DNA of 24,853 bases. It comes from Lachnoclostridium sp. Its GTDB lineage: Bacteria; Bacillota_A; Clostridia; Lachnospirales; Lachnospiraceae. Within the stretch, counting starts at the first letter, position 1; each line of letters begins with the position of its first letter. The stretch covers positions 1 to 24,853 of the forward strand of contig SVDR01000039.1 in assembly GCA_015057755.1 (NCBI GenBank), written 5' to 3'. The position numbers and the translations under genes were made by a program. The notes under the pieces were generated by a model that searched no databases, had not been told where the DNA came from, and saw only the letters and a program-made list of their open reading frames with translations. Below, one piece after another: positions 21,338 through 24,853 of this stretch.

Positions 21338-22765
21338 ATGACTAATTCAGCAATGAACAGAATCAACTTATTGCTTGATGAGAACAGCTTCGTTGAAGTT
21401 GGTGCGTACATGACTGCCAGAAGCACAGACTTCAATATGCAGGCTCAGGAAACACCTGCAGACGGCGTTGTTACTGGTTACGGTACAATCGAGGGAGCTC
21501 TTGTATACGTATACAGCCAGAACGCAGCAGTAATGGGTGGTTCTGTAGGTGAAATGCACGCAAAGAAGATCGAGAACATCTACGCTATGGCTATGAAGAT
21601 GGGCGCACCGGTGATCGGTCTCATCGACTGCGCAGGTTTAAGACTTCAGGAAGGTATGGATGCTCTTGATGGTTTCGGCAAACTTTATGCTTGCCAGACT
21701 ATGGCTTCCGGCGTTATTCCGCAGATTCAGGCAGTATTTGGTAACTGCGGCGGCGGTATGGCAGTGGCTTCTGCTATGGCAGACTTCACTTACATGGAAG
21801 ACAAAGCAAAATTATTCGTAAACGCTCCGAACGCAATCGTAGAGAACAAGGCAGACAACTCCACAGCGAAGTATCAGGCTGAGGAATCCGGCAACGTTTG
21901 TGCTACAGGCACAGAGGAAGAAATCCTCGCTGAGATCCACACACTTGTTTCCATTCTCCCGGCAAACAACGAGGATGACATGTCCTACGATGAGTGTGAA
22001 GATGATCTTAACAGAATGGTAGAAGGCATCGAGAACTGCACAGGTGACACAGCTCTTGCACTTGCTATGATCTCCGATGACAACTTCATCATCGAAATGA
22101 AGAAAAACTATGCTCCGAGCATGGTAACAGCTTTCATCCGTTTAAACGGCGCTACAGTAGGTTGTGTTGCTAACCGCACTGAGTCCTATGAAGATGGTAA
22201 GAAAGTTGCTACTTATGACAGCGGTTTAACAGCAGCAGCTTGTGAGAAGGCAGCTGACTTCGTAAACTTCTGTGATGCTTTCGAGATCCCGGTACTTACA
22301 CTTGTAAACGTAAACGGTTACAAGAACTGCGCTTGCAACGAGAAGAAGATCGCAAGAGCAGCAGCAAAATTAACAGCAGCATTTGCTAACGCAAGTGTTC
22401 CGAAAGTGACAGTTGTATGCGGTACAGCATTTGGTACAGCAGGTCTTGCTATGAACAGCAAATCCATCGGCGCAGACATCGTTTACGCTTGGGAGAACGC
22501 TTCTATCGGTATGATGGATGCTACACCGGCAGTGAAGATCATGTACGCTAAGGAAATCGCTGAGTCCCAGAACCCGGCAGCTCTCATCGCTGAGAAGGCA
22601 GCTGAGTACACAGCTATGCAGGCTAGCGCTATGGCAGCAGCTAGAAGAGGCTACGTTGATGATATCATCAAAGCTGACGAGACAAGACAGCGCGTAGTAG
22701 CAGCATTCGAGATGCTGTTCACAAAGAGAGAGGATCGTCCGTCCAAGAAACACGGCACAATCTAA
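21338..22765 (+). CDS. Carboxyltransferase (alpha) subunit of a biotin-dependent Na+-pumping acyl-CoA decarboxylase
   Basis: 475 aa, PF01039-type carboxyltransferase of the crotonase-like fold. It moves the carboxyl group from an acyl-CoA (methylmalonyl-, malonyl- or glutaconyl-CoA type) to biotin on the carrier encoded two genes downstream. Two half-domains are visible: the N half with GGSVGEMHAKKI, LIDCAGLRLQEG and FGNCGGGMA, and the C half with LVNVNGYKNC, VVCGTAFGTAGLAMNSK and WENASIGMM. The Gly-Gly pairs are the expected oxyanion holes. It is somewhat shorter than MmdA of Veillonella (about 509 aa) and much shorter than GcdA. Start at 21338 follows GGAGG. Codon use is strongly biased (AAC for Asn, GCA/GCT for Ala), suggesting high expression. 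The exact substrate is not decidable. Confidence 0.88.
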   Translation: MTNSAMNRINLLLDENSFVEVGAYMTARSTDFNMQAQETPADGVVTGYGTIEGALVYVYSQNAAVMGGSVGEMHAKKIENIYAMAMKMGAPVIGLIDCAGLRLQEGMDALDGFGKLYACQTMASGVIPQIQAVFGNCGGGMAVASAMADFTYMEDKAKLFVNAPNAIVENKADNSTAKYQAEESGNVCATGTEEEILAEIHTLVSILPANNEDDMSYDECEDDLNRMVEGIENCTGDTALALAMISDDNFIIEMKKNYAPSMVTAFIRLNGATVGCVANRTESYEDGKKVATYDSGLTAAACEKAADFVNFCDAFEIPVLTLVNVNGYKNCACNEKKIARAAAKLTAAFANASVPKVTVVCGTAFGTAGLAMNSKSIGADIVYAWENASIGMMDATPAVKIMYAKEIAESQNPAALIAEKAAEYTAMQASAMAAARRGYVDDIIKADETRQRVVAAFEMLFTKREDRPSKKHGTI

Positions 22766-22782
22766 TACGAGGTGGCAGATAT

Positions 22783-23553
22783 ATGAAAAATATTAAGAGA
22801 ATCTGGCTTGCTCTTTGCATGAGCTTATGTCTGTTTGCTCTGACTGCTTGCTCCGGTTCCGGCGATGTTGAGGTTACAATCGAAGAGGAAGCTATTTCCA
22901 ATATGCAGATGCTCGCTGAGAACTACATCAATGCGTTCAGCGAGATGACTGATGAGGATCTTGCTACTCAGATGGCAGCAGCTACAAAGAGCAAAGATTA
23001 CACAATGGAAACAGCATTCAAGTCCTGGGAATCTGTAAAGGATGATCTTGGTGCACTTGTTTCCTATGAAACAGCAACAGTAACATTAGGCGACGAAGGT
23101 TACATCGCAAGAATGAACGCTGTATATGAGCAGAGAAATATGGAAATGACTCTCATGGTTGACGAAGAGTTTACTGAGATCCAGGGTGTTTCCTTCTCTC
23201 CGGAATATACAACAGGTGAGAAGATGACAAAAGCCGGTATGAATACTCTTATGGGTATGGGCGTTGTATTCGTAGTTCTCATTTTCATTAGCTGGGTAAT
23301 CGGTATGTTCAAATACATCAGTGTATTTGAGGCAAAGATGAAGGCTAAAAACGCTCCGGCACCGGCAGCACCGGCACCGGCAGCAGCTCCGGCTCCTGTG
23401 GCAGCTCCGGTTGTTGAGGAAGAGGAGTATGTTGATGATACAGAGCTTATCTCTGTAATCGCAGCAGCAATTGCAGCATCTGAAGGTAAGACATCTGCGA
23501 ACGGACTTGTTGTTCGTTCCATCAAACGTGTTCCGAACCGCAGCTGGAGATAA
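22783..23553 (+). CDS. OadG-type membrane subunit fused to an N-terminal lipoprotein domain
   Basis: 256 aa. Residues 1-23 are a lipoprotein signal (lipobox LTAC, Cys23). Residues 30-145 form an extracellular domain resembling DUF3887 (ENYINAFSEMTDEDLATQM). One membrane helix (about 155-177) is followed by an Ala/Pro linker (191-210) and a C-terminal segment ELISVIAAAIAASEGK with VVRSIKRV and a final SWR, which is the conserved tail of OadG/MmdD-E subunits that holds the decarboxylase complex together. Classic OadG is only about 80-100 aa and lacks the outer domain. Start at 22783 follows GAGGTGG, 17 bases after the alpha gene. Residue 23 would be anchored outside while the C-terminus stays in the cytosol. 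Confidence 0.85.
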   Translation: MKNIKRIWLALCMSLCLFALTACSGSGDVEVTIEEEAISNMQMLAENYINAFSEMTDEDLATQMAAATKSKDYTMETAFKSWESVKDDLGALVSYETATVTLGDEGYIARMNAVYEQRNMEMTLMVDEEFTEIQGVSFSPEYTTGEKMTKAGMNTLMGMGVVFVVLIFISWVIGMFKYISVFEAKMKAKNAPAPAAPAPAAAPAPVAAPVVEEEEYVDDTELISVIAAAIAASEGKTSANGLVVRSIKRVPNRSWR

Positions 23554-23565
23554 GAGTCAGTTGGG

Positions 23566-23611
23566 TAGGACCTTGTATGGCTGTTGAAAAATTCAGGCCA
23601 TGCATAACCTA
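23566..23611 (+). other. Structured spacer RNA inside the decarboxylase operon
   Basis: Within the 80-base gap, TAGG (23566-23569) can pair with CCTA (23608-23611), and TATGGC..TG (23576-23583) with CAGGCCATG (23594-23602). There is no T run, so it is not a terminator; it may be a processing or stability element setting subunit ratios. Confidence 0.4.
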
Positions 23612-23633
23612 TATTTTCAGGAGGAATTAAATA

Positions 23634-24020
23634 ATGAAAAATTATACAATTACAGTTAATGGTAACGTTTACGAAGTAACAGTTGAAGAAGGTTTCACAG
23701 GCGCAGCTTCCGCACCGGCAGCAGCTCCGAAGGCAGCACCGAAAGCAGCTCCGAAGGCAGCTCCGGCACCGGCAGCAGCTCCGGCAGCACCGGCTGGCGC
23801 AGCAGGCGCAGTAGCAGTTACAGCTCCGATGCCGGGTAAGATCCTTGGCGTTAAGGCTTCCGCTGGTCAGGCTGTTAAGAAGGGTCAGGTTATCCTTGTT
23901 CTCGAAGCTATGAAGATGGAAAACGAGATCGTAGCTCCGCAGGATGGTACAATCGCTACAATCAACGTTGCTGCAGGTGATTCCGTAGAGCCGGGTGCAA
24001 CTCTCGCTACAATGAACTAA
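23634..24020 (+). CDS. Biotin carboxyl carrier subunit of the Na+-pumping decarboxylase
   Basis: 128 aa. A short N-terminal strand region (MKNYTITVNGNVYEVTVEE) is joined by a flexible Ala/Pro/Lys linker (24-60, with repeated APKA units) to a biotinyl domain ending at residue 128. Biotin attaches to Lys94 in the motif EAMKMENEI. It shuttles CO2 between the carboxyltransferase and the membrane beta subunit. Start at 23634 follows AGGAGG. Like the gamma gene, the linker uses repetitive GCA/GCT/CCG codons. Confidence 0.95.
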   Translation: MKNYTITVNGNVYEVTVEEGFTGAASAPAAAPKAAPKAAPKAAPAPAAAPAAPAGAAGAVAVTAPMPGKILGVKASAGQAVKKGQVILVLEAMKMENEIVAPQDGTIATINVAAGDSVEPGATLATMN

Positions 24021-24058
24021 TTTTTTGCTGAAAACAGATTCCACGTGGAGGGATAAAT

Positions 24059-24853
24059 ATGGATTATATTGTTAACACTCTTTCGAATCTTCTTCAGCAG
24101 ACAGCATTCCTGAACCTGTCCGTGGGTAACCTCATCATGATCGCCGTAGCTTGCTTCTTCTTATATCTTGCTATCGGCAAAGGCTTTGAGCCGTTACTCC
24201 TTGTTCCGATTTCTTTTGGTATGCTGCTTGTAAATATCTATCCGGATATTATGATTCACGCAGAAGATTCTTCCAACGGTGTCGGTGGACTTCTCTGGTA
24301 CTTCTACTTACTCGATGAGTGGAGTATCTTACCGTCCCTGATCTTCATGGGTGTAGGTGCGATGACTGACTTCGGTCCGCTTATTGCTAACCCGAAGAGC
24401 TTCCTCTTAGGTGCGGCTGCTCAGTTCGGTATCTACGCTGCTTACTTTATGGCTATTTTCATGGGCTTCAACGACAAGGCTGCTGCAGCTATCTCCATCA
24501 TCGGTGGTGCTGACGGCCCGACATCCATCTTCCTTGCTGGTAAACTTGGCCAGACAGAGTTCATGGGTCCGATCGCCGTTGCTGCTTACTCTTATATGGC
24601 TCTCGTTCCGGTTATCCAGCCGCCGATCATGAAGGCTATGACAACAGAAGCAGAGAGAAAGATCAAAATGGAACAGCTTCGTCCGGTATCCAAACTGGAG
24701 AAGATCTTATTCCCGATCATCGTTACAATCATCGTATGTATGATCCTGCCGACAACAGCTCCGCTTGTTGGTATGCTCATGGTTGGTAACCTGTTCCGTG
24801 AGTGCGGCGTTGTTAAACAGCTCCAGGAGACTGCTTCCAACGCTCTTATGTAC
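24059..24853 (+). CDS. Na+-translocating decarboxylase beta subunit (OadB/MmdB/GcdB), 3' end outside window
   Basis: 265 codons are visible before the window ends; family members are about 370-430 aa, so about two thirds are present. A polytopic membrane protein: hydrophobic segments around 20-65, 90-135, 145-195 and 215-245. The signature GGADGPTSIF (149-158) contains Asp152, equivalent to the essential Na+-site Asp of OadB, and AYSYMALVPVIQPP follows. It decarboxylates carboxybiotin while pumping Na+ out, giving an ion gradient. ATG at 24059 follows GGAGGG. The last gene visible of the operon alpha-gamma-biotin carrier-beta. Confidence 0.93.
   Translation, partial: MDYIVNTLSNLLQQTAFLNLSVGNLIMIAVACFFLYLAIGKGFEPLLLVPISFGMLLVNIYPDIMIHAEDSSNGVGGLLWYFYLLDEWSILPSLIFMGVGAMTDFGPLIANPKSFLLGAAAQFGIYAAYFMAIFMGFNDKAAAAISIIGGADGPTSIFLAGKLGQTEFMGPIAVAAYSYMALVPVIQPPIMKAMTTEAERKIKMEQLRPVSKLEKILFPIIVTIIVCMILPTTAPLVGMLMVGNLFRECGVVKQLQETASNALMY

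Noticed and set aside
24041..24048. Palindrome CCACGTGG before the beta subunit gene
   Set aside because: Eight bases adjoining the ribosome binding site with no loop; likely chance.

Overview
The window looks like a chromosomal segment of an anaerobic Gram-positive gut bacterium of the Lachnospiraceae (Clostridium cluster XIVa) type. This is an inference from gene content and style: strong AGGAGG-type ribosome binding sites, moderate GC, intrinsic hairpin/U-tract terminators, a GHKL/LytTR two-component pair, KtrAB with KdpDE, a biotin-dependent Na+ decarboxylase operon, and Ala/Pro linkers rich in GCA/GCT codons. I see no rRNA, tRNA, IS element, prophage or CRISPR array. No gene-free stretch exceeds 300 bases.

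Layout. 1-252: 3' tail of an unidentified gene and two hairpins. 253-5628 (minus): a Lon-type protease with a helical-insertion AAA domain, and a P1B-2 Zn/Cd/Pb-exporting ATPase. The ATPase has an unusually long His/Cys repeat tail and duplicated metal-binding domains, and its promoter carries an SmtB/ArsR-type palindrome. 5698-6229: a hot-dog thioesterase facing (across a two-way terminator) a PD-(D/E)XK-like protein on the minus strand (6233-7090). 7205-10196: a LytTR response regulator, a GHKL sensor kinase and a CPBP membrane protease in one operon, resembling Agr/Com peptide-signalling loci but with no peptide gene. 10222-11319: a nucleoside hydrolase with its own promoter and terminator.

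11384-17311 is the most system-like part: ktrB, ktrA, an unknown membrane-anchored protein, kdpD and kdpE run head to tail and end at one strong terminator. There is no kdpFABC, so the Kdp sensor appears to be wired to Ktr potassium uptake. A DUF1295 membrane protein (minus) shares that terminator.

18372-20030 is a secreted lipoprotein with an RsiV/PdaC-like DUF3298 region. Behind it lies a perfect consensus promoter, with a palindrome in its spacer, that runs into a terminator within about 35 nt. Next come a YitT-family membrane protein (20261-21142) with an odd hairpin between its Shine-Dalgarno sequence and its start codon, and a Na+-translocating decarboxylase operon (21253 to the window end): carboxyltransferase, a lipoprotein-OadG fusion, the biotin carrier and the start of the beta subunit. 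This last operon looks highly expressed from its codon use.
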